The notes beneath the pieces are model-generated. The model saw nothing but the letters and a program-made list of their open reading frames with translations. It ran no database searches and was not told the origin of the DNA. Shown piece by piece: positions 13,301 through 24,960 of a stretch of 64,000 nucleotides of DNA; position 1 is the stretch's first letter, and each line of letters starts with the position of its first letter. Source of the DNA: Dimorphilus gyrociliatus (Eukaryota; Annelida; Polychaeta; Dinophilidae); assembly GCA_904063045.1 (NCBI GenBank), contig CAJFCJ010000021.1:744001-808000 (forward strand), in the 5' to 3' direction. Made by a program: the position numbers and the translations under genes.

Positions 13301-15158
13301 AAAAATGCCCAATTAGAAGGTCTAGAAATAGATCAATATATGTGGAGTATACTGCAGCAATTGGCCAAGAATGATTTCGACGAAGTAACAATAGAAGCAA
13401 ATGCCAATTGGAAACCCGTTATACAAGTGAAAATGGAAAGTGCTTCCGACTGTGGTCGGTGGATGAAGTCCAATAGTCCTGGATCTATGAAATCGCCAAA
13501 TATGGCACAATGGGAGAATCAACCCCAAAGTCCCGCCTTTTCTCAGGTTCCCGCTTCCGGGCCGGCTACTCCCGGCCAACCGTTAACGCCCGCCACGACC
13601 CCTCAGGGTCAGCAACAACCTCCAACACCCGGTACAGTGGGTTCACCCGCCACGCCAGGAACAAATACAAATCCGGCTTTCCCTCCAGTGGGTACACCAG
13701 ATTTCTTAGCCCCATTGTCCCATCGGTCAGAAGCGGGTCCGCCTGCAGAATCACCAGCTCCGCCAACGCCATCAGAACAACAATCCCAGCAACAGAACAA
13801 TAATATCGACTCCAATTTGGATAATATAAGTCCAGATGAAAATATAGAAAATGTAAGTATTGAAACAAATTTTTATTATTGTTGTAATAATCTTTTATGA
13901 TAAAAACTTACTATCCGGAAGTTGATTGGCAAATAGTGAAAATTTAACATTTACCTATAAAAAAAAAAAGCGACGAGACAAAAAAAACCGAACATTAAAA
14001 ATACGCTTTTTATTCTTTCGAATTGTTATCCTTTTTTATTGTTTTTTTTTTTACTTGGTTACCTATTTCTATTCTCTCTTATTATTCGTTATCAATAGAG
14101 AACTAAGGAGTAGAACAAACAGAATGTCACACACAACCATATATACAAACGCACGCAACACTAGCCGCTATTACGATAAAATAAACACCCGGCAAAACAA
14201 TTTCATACATTAAAAAGTAATTTTCTATAAAATGGATTTTCTTTTTTAATTTTGCAGATATTTGGAGAAACGGAATTAACCGATCCAAATGAGTTATTGA
14301 AATATTTAGGTTAATTATTATCCAATCATATTTATATCTATATTTATTATTATCTCTAACTTGGCGATCTAGTCTTTTTATTATTTTATTCCTATCTCTA
14401 TCTTTTTATATTTTTTCTATGAGAAATTTAGTTTTTTTCTTGTTTTTCCTTTTAACTATTTTAACTTGCGAACAAACTAAAATAAAAACCAATAAAAACA
14501 CACCGCAACAAGAGATTATCAAAGAGAATTATATATATATATATATATAGATATATATATAACTATCGTACAAAGTACATATATGTAACTGTATTCTTTG
14601 TACGTGTATAACGATTAGACTTCTATTGGTAATAAAGACTAAAAAGAAGAAAAGAGAAATATACTTGCACTGTGTTTATTTTAATATTTTAAAGAAAGTC
14701 AGTTTATCTGTGAATCTCTATCTCTATCTCTCTTCTTACTTCCTCCTCTTTCTTTCTTTCTTGCTTTCCTTTTTGTTTCTTGCCACTTGAGAAACAAAAA
14801 CTAACAAAAACAATTAAAGAAAGATATTGTTATTCGCTCACTTTTTGATTTATTCTTATAAATAACACAAATTCCTCATTTACCAATCACTTCCAAAGAA
14901 AGAGTTTTATAGTTCATTTATTTTTGGTTTTGCTATGTTTTTACGCTTTATTTCTTTTATTTTTTTAACTATTACTTTCATTTTAATAAGTTAATATTTG
15001 ACTTTATTTAATTAATTGATTTCATTTTTTTTCTACTATTTCAGATTTTGGGTGACACTGACCCGATGGAACTTCTTGATTACTTAGGGCCGAATAATAA
15101 CAGTAACGGTGCGAATGCAAATGACGATTTAAATTTGTTTGATTTAAAATTCGAGTAA
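4374..15158 (+). CDS. ZMIZ1: ZMIZ1/2-like SP-RING transcription co-regulator (5' partial, multi-exon)
   Basis: Orthologue of the ZMIZ1/ZMIZ2 (fly tonalli) PIAS-like co-regulators, nuclear proteins that act with transcription factors and SUMO. Exons seen: 4374-4548, 6399-6596, 7354-7570, 9254-9430, 10684-10725, 11145-11251, 12400-13852, then a last exon at 14258-14314 or 15045-15158. Reading phases join at every junction. The first exon carries the conserved WCEEL motif, exon 2 the SVVTTAVW motif, and exon 3 an Ala-Thr repeat as in vertebrate ZMIZ1. The large exon holds a Pro/Gly/Asn-rich region, the conserved central domain ([11 protein letters not shown], then [17 protein letters not shown]) and the SP-RING zinc site ([24 protein letters not shown]). 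The C-terminus is an acidic activation-like tail. The N-terminal helical domain is missing, presumably upstream of the window. The family call is very secure; orthology to ZMIZ1 rather than ZMIZ2 is not decided. Confidence 0.93.
5280..6060. promoter_or_regulatory. Candidate internal promoter in a ZMIZ intron (CCAAT/YY1-rich)
   Basis: This intronic stretch is richer in G/C and CpG than its surroundings. It has four inverted CCAAT boxes (ATTGG at 5723, 5755, 5815 and 5847) and two YY1-like sites (5657-5669 and 5686-5695, core GCCATCTT or its complement). A 44-codon open frame starts at the ATG at 6030. The arrangement resembles an animal promoter and could start a shorter ZMIZ transcript lacking the first exons. 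No transcript evidence is available, so the function is inferred. Confidence 0.4.
14258..14314 (+). CDS. ZMIZ alternative last exon A
   Basis: After a clean acceptor (tttgcag) this phase-0 exon encodes [18 protein letters not shown] and a stop. It can follow the donor at 13852 directly. It resembles the vertebrate ZMIZ C-terminus (ELTNPDELLSYL). A canonical AATAAA at 14631-14636 lies 317 bases past the stop, so this exon could end a complete shorter mRNA. Splicing it into exon B through its only nearby GT would create an immediate stop, so A and B behave as alternatives. Confidence 0.7.
   Translation: MFGETELTDPNELLKYLG
14631..14636 (+). terminator. Poly(A) signal for ZMIZ last exon A
   Basis: A canonical AATAAA is followed about 30-40 bases later by a T/GT-rich stretch (tgtgtttatttt). 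It sits between the two alternative last exons and would support use of exon A as a true terminal exon. Confidence 0.45.
15045..15158 (+). CDS. ZMIZ alternative last exon B
   Basis: A phase-0 exon after the acceptor ctatttcag. It begins [18 protein letters not shown] and ends with an acidic [12 protein letters not shown] tail before the TAA at 15156-15158. Its first 16 or so residues match exon A (both contain DP-x-ELL-x-YLG), pointing to an exon duplication. The tail matches the vertebrate ending (NDDLLSLFENN) better than exon A, so this is probably the ancestral end of the protein. Confidence 0.75.
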   Translation: MLGDTDPMELLDYLGPNNNSNGANANDDLNLFDLKFE

Positions 15159-16248
15159 CAAAAAGAGCACAAAGAGCCCTCACCATATAAATTCATATAC
15201 ATTCTCTCTTTCCCTCTCTCTCTCTCTCTCTCACTCTCTCTCTAACTCTCTCATAAAACAAAACGCTTCATTCAAAAATCTACATAACCATCTTAACATT
15301 TGACAAGTTTAGCAAAAAAAGAAAGAAAAAACAAAGAGATGTACATATATATATATATATATATTATACATCTAAATGTCCGACTCCTTTCATTGAATAA
15401 GAGAGGTTTAAGTTTATTATTGAGACAAAAGTTTATTTAAACTAAAAGAAAAAAAAAATCTGAACAAAGAAAGACACAGAAAGCGATTTAAAAGATTTTG
15501 ATATAATTTTGTTTTTTCTCTTCCGTTCAAAAAAAATCTTTATATTTCTTTTTTTTTTGTTTTAAAAGAAAATATTAATAATTCCAAAAAATTGTACGGA
15601 AAATAAAAAGAATACGTCTAATAAAAAAAAAACTCCACATTTACATTAAAAAAGTTAGGGCTCTTTGAATTTTTGCCATACAAACTGTCTTTTCTCTTTG
15701 AATAGTTTAGAAGAAGAACTGAACAAAATTCTCTTTATCATGTATACATATATGTCTACGTCGTGCAATTTTTTTGTAAATATGTCCTTTTTCGATGAGT
15801 ATTTATTGATCATGACTAATGTGTACATAATGTTACGACCATGTATTGTTCTACTTAGGCAAGGACGTATCCACGGTGGGCCTAAAAAAATAACAATGAA
15901 ACAAACAAAAAAAAAACAAAGAGTTTTGGTTCAAATAATAAAAAAGATTAAAACGAAAAGGTATAAAGGAAAAGAGTTTTTTAAGAGACTGCCTATTGTA
16001 GCGTATTAAATATACCTCTGTCTATCTCTATCTCTTTTTTTGTATCTTAATCCTTCCTGGATACGCCCCTGTCTCCTCCCAAGCTTTCAGTGTTTTAAAG
16101 GAAAATATCTTGTACAGTTTTAAAAAGGAATTTTTTTTCTGACAAAAAATGTTGATCCTGCATTTTATCAACAAAAATTTGAAAATAATGTCAAAATGTA
16201 CATGTATTTATTTTTTAAGAGATTCTAGTGTTTTCTATTTGTTTTTTT

Positions 16249-16283
<35 letters not shown>

Positions 16284-18131
16284 TGAATTTGTTCTCTTCT
16301 TTCGATCTCTCCCCGTTTTTTTTATTCAAAGGTTCAGAACGTAACAACAACAACAACAAAAAAAGACAAAAAACTATCGAGTTATTAACTAAGAGAACGA
16401 AAAATACGCAACAGTTTGTTTCAATACAGTGTTGCCTATTTTATCAACTTTTTCTTTTTTATTTTTTTTGTTGAGTTGAATGATATCACACGTCATTATT
16501 ATTAATTATTCAAGTAAAACGTTCAAAAGATAAGGAAAGGAAAAGAAAAAGAAAAAAAAACTAGGAGATATAAAAGATAAAGGATTAAACTTTTTCCTTT
16601 TTTTATTATTATTATTAAAATTAATTTTTATTATTCATATAAACAAAAAAGAAAGAAGAAAAAACGATAGAAAATGTATGGAAATATTTTACCTATATTT
16701 TCACAAGCACATACGCATTGCCCTACACATTGCATACAATTTACGTACATAACAGACAGACACAAAACAAACTACCGGATTTAAAAAGATGACGTCAAAT
16801 GGGGGAAACGATGTGAAATTTATTGGAGAGTCAAAACACTTGAATTATAGACAAAAATTTGAATATTTCTATACATTTTTCTCTCTTTTTTAAACGTTTC
16901 TAATGCAAAGTGTAATAAGAAAAAAAGTATAACGAAAAGCATTGAAAACTCTATTAAAAGTTGAAAGGAGAAAAGGCAAAAAATGTAAAACATTAAACAT
17001 ATTGAAAAGAGGGAAGGAAACAAAAATATGAACAGTTTTTGTCTTTTTTTCTTATATTAATTTACTTTTTTCTTTGAATAAATATAAAAAAAAGAAAGAT
17101 TATGTAATGACACATTTTAATAATTATGACGTATGGCTAAATTATGGACAAAATGATGCCTTAGCTGAACACTGTTACGTTTTATTTCTTTTTTTGTATA
17201 GAGATTTTTAAATTAACGGTCCAGAGCTATTGAAAGAGGTCAGAAATAATTTATTCTGTTTCTCATCTTGTGCTATATTCATATATATTATATATATATA
17301 TTCATATATATGTATGCATATACTTATATCTATATATACGTGTATATAGAGATATATGTATAAAAAAAATTGTATACATTTGTTTATGTTCTATTTTTCT
17401 TTATGGCAAAGTTTTTGACGTCGATTGCAAAATCTGGACCATTGCTTATTCTATTCTTATTCTGCACGAATGGTAATAAGTTATTAAGGAAGCTTCCGTT
17501 GATGAAATTTGTACATTCTGTTTATTTTTTTGGCAATATAATTTTTCTCATATACTATTAAAAATATATTGTTTTATTGTTATTATTTTATTAGTACTAT
17601 AATCATATACATACATATATATATATATATACATTGTTATATTATTGCAGTCATATATGCATTATATATATATACGCATACATACAAACACATACACGCT
17701 TCATAAACGCAACTACAATAAAGTCATATAAGTCAGTCATAAGGTCGCACACGCTTACGCTCTAAGATTCGTTCTATTGTCGAGTATCGAATTATTTACT
17801 CTCTCTCTCTCTCGTTCGCTTGCTCGCTCGATCGCTCTTTTTTTTTCTCTCCTCTAAATGTGTCAAGGGCGTAGCACTTTCTTATCTTTTAACTTTCTTT
17901 TTTAAGCCGTTTTACGAACGCGCCACCTAGAATCGATTAATACTAGACAAAAGTAGATCCAACTATGAAAAGTGAGAATGAATGGTCGATATGAAGTTGT
18001 TTTAGCTAATAACAACTAGCGTCCTCTTGTTGATAAGTTCTATTGCTGGTTTTTTATAGATTTTTTCCGCTGTTCGTCTGCTAGATGTTTTCTGTTTTTT
18101 TCCCAAGGAAAAGATAAATTTCTCACGCAAA
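15159..18131. other. ZMIZ 3' UTR and intergenic spacer
   Basis: No further gene is recognised. The stretch begins as the ZMIZ 3' UTR. AATAAA motifs are present at 17077-17082 and 17717-17722, among others. Long T, A, (TC)n (about 16253-16280) and (TA)n runs produce several short meaningless open frames. The last 100 bases before the P450 start are probably its 5' UTR and promoter. Confidence 0.5.
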
Positions 18132-20039
18132 ATGCCTACCGTTCTATCCAGGACGATTTGCTCGCTTTATGATTCGGTTGTTGATATCTTGCATCATAAA
18201 AATAATTGGAAAATTATCCTAGGAAGTGGTCTTGTTGCATTGTTAGTTATTAAATATAGGCAACCGATATTCAAGCATAATCCGGAATTCGGAGATGTAT
18301 TCCCCAACGCAGGTGGACTACCCATTGTTGGTATAATACCTTTTATAGTACTTTCTGGAAAGACTACCTTCCAATATTGTACCTATCTAAGTAAAAGGAG
18401 AAGGAAGAAGAGTTTTTTTATATCCTTCGCTAGGCTGTTGGTATAGAATTTTCTTTTAGCAATTCATCCAAAATAATCCTTTTCTTCCTTTTTTTCATCA
18501 TATTTTCTCTTAGTCCATTCTTTATCATCAACGGTTATGACGATATAAAAGAAACTTTGGTAAAGAGTAGTACAGCTGCTGCTGGAAGACCAGGCCCCGA
18601 AACATCTTTATATCTAGTTAATCCCGAAGCAAAAGGTCGTTGTTCTATCGCCAAACGCAAGATATAATATGCAATATAACTTTGCTTTTTGTTTTCCCCC
18701 TCCCCGTTTTCTACACTCCAACTAATTAGGTATATTGAATAGAGATTATTCGCAAGAGTTTGTTTCTCAAAGGCAAGCTTGCTTACAAATTCTTAGAAAT
18801 TTCGGCTTTGGTAAAAGATCTAGTGAAGATAGAATTCAAGAAGAGGCATTAGCTTTAACTAATAAACTATTAGAATACGATAAACCATTAAATCCTACAA
18901 GTATTATTCAAAATTCGGTTGCAAATGTTATATGCAATATGGTTTTTGGCTCTAGATACGAATACAATAATTCAATTTTTGATAAATTGATATCAAACCT
19001 AAATTTTATGGCATCTTTTCAATATCACAAGTGTATTGCATTGTATTTACCATTTATGGCGAAATATTCGACATATCTCCAAACGAATATAAAATGCCAA
19101 ACAGAAATTATTGAATTCATACAATCGGAAATTGATAAGAATCAAGAATATCTAAGGAATGAGGAAGAACAAGAAAACTTTATTTACTCTTATCTCAAAT
19201 TAATGAAAGAGAAAAGCGACGACTCTTCATTTTCTACTGAACAATTGAAATTTGTTGTTTTTGATTTCTTCTTCGGTGGAACTGAGACAACCGCAACAGC
19301 CATCTCTTGGGCATTGATCTATTTGGCTAACAGACCAGAGTTACAGAGACGCTTACAAGAGGAAATCGATAGGGTTATAGGTGACGGTGTAGTTAGCTTA
19401 CATAATAAAAATGAGACGCTCTTGTTAGATGCTTTCATCCAAGAAACCCTTCGTATTTCCACTCCCGTCCCAATGACAGTGCTGCATAAAGCCATTGCCG
19501 ATTTGTCTGTCAACGGATTACATTTGCCTAAAGGTGCATTGGTAAGAATTAGTTGTTACTTGCAAATTAATTAACTATTTAAATCAATAATTAGCGCTAT
19601 AAAAAACACGAAAGTCTTTTTATATACAGTTCACGGCAAACCTGCACAGCGTTTTACACGATGAAACCATCTTTAAAGAGCCCGAAACGTTCAATCCTGA
19701 TAGATTTATTCAAAACGATAACATTTTACGACCGGATGAGCTAATACCATTTGGATTAGGTAAGTATAAACAAAATAATAAACAATTTCTCTATCTTTTC
19801 ATCTTAATCTCTCAACAAAATAATCTCGATAATAAAAACACTTTTCGCTCCTTAATCCAGGAAAGAGACTTTGTCTGGGCGAGCAATTGGCTAAACAGGA
19901 ACTTTACATTTTCATCGCGTCTCTTATCCAACGTTTCGAATTTTCTCGGGTAGATGAAGAGAAGATCAACGAGTCGGGCTTGCTAGGAATAACCTATATG
20001 CCAAAAGACTTTCTCATTGTTATAAAAGCAAGAAGCTAA
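18132..20039 (+). CDS. Cytochrome P450, CYP2-like microsomal monooxygenase (apparent frameshift in exon 1)
   Basis: Haem-thiolate monooxygenase expected in the ER membrane. Exons: 18132-18440, 18514-18635, 18730-19541, 19630-19759, 19861-20039. Signature motifs are complete: an N-terminal membrane helix (residues about 30-40), the I-helix oxygen-binding motif GGTETT, the K-helix ETLR, the NPDRF motif, and the haem-binding FGLGKRLCLG with its ligand cysteine. Exon 1 reads in frame to about 18390. The expected next strand (VFLYPSLGC, 18412-18438) is in the +1 frame and joins exon 2 (PFFIINGYDDIKE) in phase. A one-base indel in the purine-rich tract 18391-18411 would therefore break the frame. 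It may be an assembly error or real damage. The remainder is intact and about 515 residues in all, normal for the family. The substrate is unknown. Confidence 0.88.
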
Positions 20040-20235
20040 TCACTTACTTAGTATATATACTAATATATAAAGAGCCTTGTCAGATAAATAGCTAGCTAAA
20101 ATACAATTATAGGGCTATATATGCATACAATATTACGTCAAAATCAGTATATCAGATAAATATATACCAGTATTCTTTTTTAGTTGTATTTGTATATATA
20201 TAGTATATATGTATTGGATTAATAAACGACAAAGA

Positions 20236-20241
<6 letters not shown>

Positions 20242-20269
<28 letters not shown>
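20242..20269. repeat. (GA)n microsatellite
   Basis: An uninterrupted GA dinucleotide run, read directly from the sequence. Confidence 0.95.
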
Positions 20270-20272
<3 letters not shown>

Positions 20273-20890
20273 ACAAAGACCGATTTTGCTCGCTTATGAC
20301 GATAAACAATTTATATTTGAAAAATATCATTTATGAATTATTAACCATCGTATTACTCTTCGTAAAAATACTGTTTATTATTAAAGATTATGCATAGTCA
20401 ATAGTCTGAAGGGTCGCAAGGGAAATTTCAAACCAGTGAAGAAATATTACTGGGTGGTAGATGAAAAAAAAGAGGGATTGGGCCATTTATCTATATATTA
20501 TTATTATTACTGTTACACGTAGAAAGTCCCAATATGTTTCTATCTCTGTTTCTGTTTCTATATATAATGTATATACAATCTATGCTAATTTTCAGTATCA
20601 ATGTTTAATTGAGTAAAGGCTACCAAAGAAGAAAGTGAACTAAAAAAGAAATAAGCATTCATTTTGATATTAGTATATTTATTTACAGAATATTCAAGTA
20701 CAGTTTTTTCTGTTAACTGCCTATTAATGAATAATGGTAACAGAACATTAACCGTGTCTGATTATTCTAAAAATAGATATACTGCACAGAAGTAACATAT
20801 TTTATTCGCTGTTAGAGAACGGGGAGGGGATGAGGGGGGTTAGGGGAGAAAAGGGGGCAGAGAGAGAAATATATATGTATATTATTAGCC

Positions 20891-20899
20891 TGTATACAG

Positions 20900-20936
<37 letters not shown>
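20891..20936. repeat. TATACAGTATA followed by (TA)n
   Basis: A TA array headed by ctgtatacagtatataaa. An almost identical header precedes the TA array at 26187-26242, so the two may be copies of one element. Confidence 0.8.
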
Positions 20937-20938
<2 letters not shown>

Positions 20939-21221
20939 GTGATGCAGGAGAGAAAAATTCAATACTAAGCCTATGTTACTTATATTCAATTTACGAATAT
21001 TTATCTTCAACATAAATGTGCGGCTATACGAAAGCGATAGTTTACTAATTATTGACCTGGTGAATTGGTACCAAATTGGCCATTGGCGCTTGTTAATATA
21101 ATTAACAATAGAAAAGAATAAAGGATTGAATTCGTTTAGTTAATTTTTCGTTCTATTTGAGAAACGGGATAATCGTTATTTGTTGCTATTTTTTTATGAT
21201 ATCTATATTCTAAAGGAAACA

Positions 21222-23246
21222 ATGAAATTTATTCTCTTCTTGGCTATATTCATTTGCGTTGTGGGACTAATCGACACATATTGCTATCTTACGGCATGGA
21301 ATACCACTGATATAGATAAATGCAATAATAATACTGGCGTACTGGAAGCTGATTATGCCCTTTTCGGGTCTAACTTTACAACCAATTATTCATCGTTTAT
21401 TCAAGAGATAAATGTTAGATATTCCGTGATAAATTGGTGTCGATTCTCTACGTTGCTAGAATCGGTGGAATACTTAAGAATTTCTCATAGCGTTATTGAT
21501 ATTAATTGCACCGAATCCTTTAATAATCGGAACTTATCCGTCAAAAACGTCTACTTTCTAAATGTCAGCAATATTCCATCCGTTCAACAGTTTCCATTGT
21601 TAGAATCTGTAGAAATAGCTAATTGTAGTGCCAAGCTAATTGATATTAATAATGATAATTTGCTTAAAATCACTGTTTATTTAAATTCTTTTCTAAACAG
21701 TCTTCAATTGAATAACAATCCTAAGTTATCCTATTTAAATGTAACAAACAATTCTATGCTGAAAAACGTCACCGATTTGGACGGTTCAAACTTAACAGAA
21801 GTGTATTTATATAGTAATGCCCTAGAGAGGATGCCCTATTTTCGTAAATTATACTCGATAGATGTATTGGATATAAGTGACAATTATTTAATAGAATTGA
21901 CTCTATTAAACTGCCATATTGTACGTCTTTTAGCCAAAGGAAACCGATTGGAAACGGCCTCTTTCGATAGTGTTCAATTTCTTGATTTAAGTAGTAATCG
22001 TTTAAATTCTTTAATTATTCCAATTAATTTGAAGGAGGTATTTCTAAATGAAAATAATTTTCAATCTCTCGATATACGAAGTAGAGCTGACGTTGATTTG
22101 AAAGAGACGCTAATAAAGAATAACTGCGAAGAAAATTGGAGACGCATGACGAAAGTTTGCCAACCAAATCGGAAAACTCAACTGGAACGTTTGAACTTGT
22201 CATTTAATAATATTAAGAATATTTCGCTCAGATTTCTAACAGAATCTTATCCTAAACTGAAAGCCTTAAATTTGGAAGGAAACCCGATAGAGACAGTGGA
22301 GAAGGGGGAATTCCTTGTCAACGTAAGCCTATCCTCTTACAATTTACAGTGTTCGTGCAACAACTACTGGCTACTCTTTCATCCGGAAGTGGAGTTTTTT
22401 AACCGCAGTAGAACCTATTTTATGGATTTATGCGCCACTAATACGGCCGAGACTCCTTCGGTCAAAGCCGAATGTAATAAGGATTTTTGTTCGTGCTTTT
22501 CCTTGTCCCAAGCCAGTTGCGTTTTCGGAGTAGGAAAAAATTTCTCCGATAAGGATGGAAGGCTTTGGAAGAGGAAGGTTAAAATACCAAACGCCGAAGG
22601 CATTGTCTGCAATGTTGGTGGTCTCTATTATAAAAATGGTACATTCTTTATGGTAGAGAAGACTATTACGGCGAATTTAGTCAAAGAATTTACAACTTCC
22701 GCCACAACCTGGCAACCTACTGTCAATATAACTCTCAGGCCTACTTTGATAACCGAAAAATCATTAAATTGTAAAGAAATGAATAGATATACTTGTACGA
22801 TAATAATAGCATCGTTAAGTTGTATCATAGTAATAAGTACAGGAATTTATTTATCAACTTGCATCTACTATTGGAGAAGATGCAGCAAGTTGAAGAATGA
22901 GCTAATAGTGGCTCAAGAAAGAAAATTAAAACTTCGCCATAGGTTAGAATCGTTTAAATCGGCGTCTAAAAGAATAAGCTGTAGTGAATTTTTTAACGAT
23001 ATTGACGAAAATGAATCTAACGAAGATAGTAGTGAGACTTTTAAAAAATCTGTTAAAAGACATAGGACTAATTCAACAAGATCTAACTGGTACGCCGAAC
23101 GACCTTCTACTTTCGACTATAACAACGACAAAGAAATTCCCAATTCTCATACGCTAACGGGAACGTACAAGAGCCCTAAAATTTTCTTGCCCGAACAGCA
23201 TTTAGGTAACAGAGCGTTGGCGGAACAAAATTCAGTAAAACTTTAG
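21222..23246 (+). CDS. Single-pass leucine-rich-repeat membrane protein
   Basis: Intronless frame of 674 residues. The ATG at 21222 is chosen because it is followed directly by a hydrophobic signal peptide (MKFILFLAIFICVVGLI). Upstream in-frame codons contain no ATG. The ectodomain has many N-glycosylation sequons and leucine-rich repeats from about residue 60 to 370 (for example LDLSSNRLNSL, LNLSFNNIKNI, LNLEGNPI). A cysteine-rich LRR C-terminal cap follows (LQCSCNNYWLLF, residues about 374-420), then a second Cys-containing juxtamembrane segment. One transmembrane helix lies near residues 523-550, followed by a basic, Ser-rich cytoplasmic tail of about 120 residues. This is the layout of LRR adhesion or recognition receptors. 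No TIR, Ig or kinase domain is visible, so a Toll receptor is excluded. The ligand and role are unknown. Confidence 0.85.
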   Translation: MKFILFLAIFICVVGLIDTYCYLTAWNTTDIDKCNNNTGVLEADYALFGSNFTTNYSSFIQEINVRYSVINWCRFSTLLESVEYLRISHSVIDINCTESFNNRNLSVKNVYFLNVSNIPSVQQFPLLESVEIANCSAKLIDINNDNLLKITVYLNSFLNSLQLNNNPKLSYLNVTNNSMLKNVTDLDGSNLTEVYLYSNALERMPYFRKLYSIDVLDISDNYLIELTLLNCHIVRLLAKGNRLETASFDSVQFLDLSSNRLNSLIIPINLKEVFLNENNFQSLDIRSRADVDLKETLIKNNCEENWRRMTKVCQPNRKTQLERLNLSFNNIKNISLRFLTESYPKLKALNLEGNPIETVEKGEFLVNVSLSSYNLQCSCNNYWLLFHPEVEFFNRSRTYFMDLCATNTAETPSVKAECNKDFCSCFSLSQASCVFGVGKNFSDKDGRLWKRKVKIPNAEGIVCNVGGLYYKNGTFFMVEKTITANLVKEFTTSATTWQPTVNITLRPTLITEKSLNCKEMNRYTCTIIIASLSCIIVISTGIYLSTCIYYWRRCSKLKNELIVAQERKLKLRHRLESFKSASKRISCSEFFNDIDENESNEDSSETFKKSVKRHRTNSTRSNWYAERPSTFDYNNDKEIPNSHTLTGTYKSPKIFLPEQHLGNRALAEQNSVKL

Positions 23247-23505
23247 AAATAGGTGGCGCCAGCTACTTAGTCACGTTTAATATATATATATATATATATA
23301 CTATATATATACACTGTACATATACTATATTTATATAATCATTGTTCGGACTGATGTGCTAAAAAGAAAAAAATTATACTTATTATTGATATTTCTTTCT
23401 TTTTTTACTGTTTTAATTAAAATATAGAAATAGTATTAACAATAGAAAAAAGCCTCATTTTTAATATCATAAACATTTCTCTTTCAACGTTATTTTTATA
23501 GTTTT

Positions 23506-23510
<5 letters not shown>

Positions 23511-23548
<38 letters not shown>

Positions 23549-23550
23549 TA
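23511..23550. repeat. (TA)n microsatellite ending in TACAGTA
   Basis: About 17 TA units, read directly, ending in the 7-mer TACAGTA (23544-23550). Confidence 0.9.
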
Positions 23551-24960
23551 TATGGCGTCCGTCCATCCGTTCGTTCTCTTCTTAGTTTATTATTGCACAA
23601 TTTAAAATGTCAATCGTTTTAAATAAACATTGACGCGTAGGCCTAACTGTCTTTCTTTCCTTAATTGCGTCCACTAAACCGTTTGGCAATTACCTTTCTC
23701 TTTTACAACTGACATACACCCCTGCCGACTTATGGTTTCCCTTTTTTTTCAACTCTTTCTCTCTATCAATATCAACAAGAATTCGCATAGAAAATGTAAT
23801 TTCAATAGAATCAAATTACTTAAACCGTTTAATTACTTTTTTTTTGTTTTCCTCTCCTCACCTAATCATTTATGCACGTTTTAAAATGACTAATTATCTA
23901 CCTGAACATTCCTTTCTGCTTTTAAATGTATACGTACATATCTATCTATCTATGTACAGTACTACAAAAAAAAGAACATCAAACGCCATCTTGCGAGTTG
24001 AAATAAAGAAGTTTATTGATGGAATTTTATTTATAATTTTAATCACCTATATAAATGATAGAATTTATTATACTTGAATGTATATGTATATTGAATGTTA
24101 CACTCTTACGTATATGTGTAAGCTCTATATGAAATTATAGGCTTAATATGAATTGTAATCTATTCAGCCTTTGAAAAGAATAAAAGAAACGTGTAAGTAA
24201 GAACGGCTTAAATTGAAAAGTGAAGAATCTTATTAACAGGTAAAAACTTTCGCTATTTTCTTTAATTGTCTCTTTTCGACCTTTTAACCCCTATTGAGCG
24301 TTTCCAAATTTAGCCCCTTAACAAGAGCGCAATAGTACACCGTCTACTAAATTTCTTTTACCTTTTGCCAGATGCCGCTCCAATATCTCTGCGCATATAT
24401 AATATATAGATTATGCAATAGTTAATTACTCTGCCTAACTAACCGTTTAGTATGAGTTAGGTAGAGTAATTAATAAATCAACACAAATGCTATAATATAT
24501 TCATTGAGTCGATTCATAGGATAAGATTAGATTGCTTATTTTAAAATGTCTATTACTTTCAATTTCAAGCTCCTTTACCCTCTCTCTCGTTCTCTTTTTA
24601 TGCCTTGTATAGGACTAAACTATAGTCATGAATTCGAAAATTACAAGGAAATGTATTAGATAGTAGCACGTTTGTTTTCTCCTCATAATCTTTCGTAGGT
24701 AACTTGAACCAATAGAAAAAACTTTTTGCTTTAATAATATTCATTATAATCCTTAAATTTCTGATTATTTATTGTTACGTTTCTAATGAAGCAGCTCTTG
24801 AATATTCTAAATATACATATAATGTATGTAAATATATCAACAGTAAAACACGAACAACGAGGCAAAATGAGAGAGTTTGAAGTATCATATTTCCATATTA
24901 TAGACGTCCTCTACAAAATTCTTTCTCAGTTTTGGATCAAATAGACAAAGATTTTAAATA

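Larger units (their letters stand above)
20040..21221. other. Spacer between P450 and LRR gene
   Basis: No gene is recognised. It contains a (GA)n tract (20242-20269) and a long (TA)n tract (about 20901-20936) immediately preceded by the motif TATACAGTATA. The last 100 bases presumably hold the LRR gene's promoter. Confidence 0.5.

Noticed and set aside
13046-13868. Several antisense or shifted frames over the ZMIZ SP-RING exon
   Set aside because: They are shadows of a strongly conserved coding exon in a GC-richer region.
14320-14500. Use of ZMIZ exon A as an internal exon spliced to exon B
   Set aside because: The only nearby donor changes the phase and gives a stop four codons into exon B.
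15665-16009. Plus-strand frame of 114 codons after ZMIZ
   Set aside because: It lies in the 3' UTR, has poor codon character and a poly-Lys tail from A runs, and shows no homology.
18434-18440. Seven-base microexon restoring the P450 frame
   Set aside because: It fits the phase, but it would delete a strand conserved in all P450s. A single-base indel that keeps VFLYPSLGC explains the data better.
22415-22828. Antisense frames within the LRR gene
   Set aside because: They are shadows of a single long conserved-type frame.
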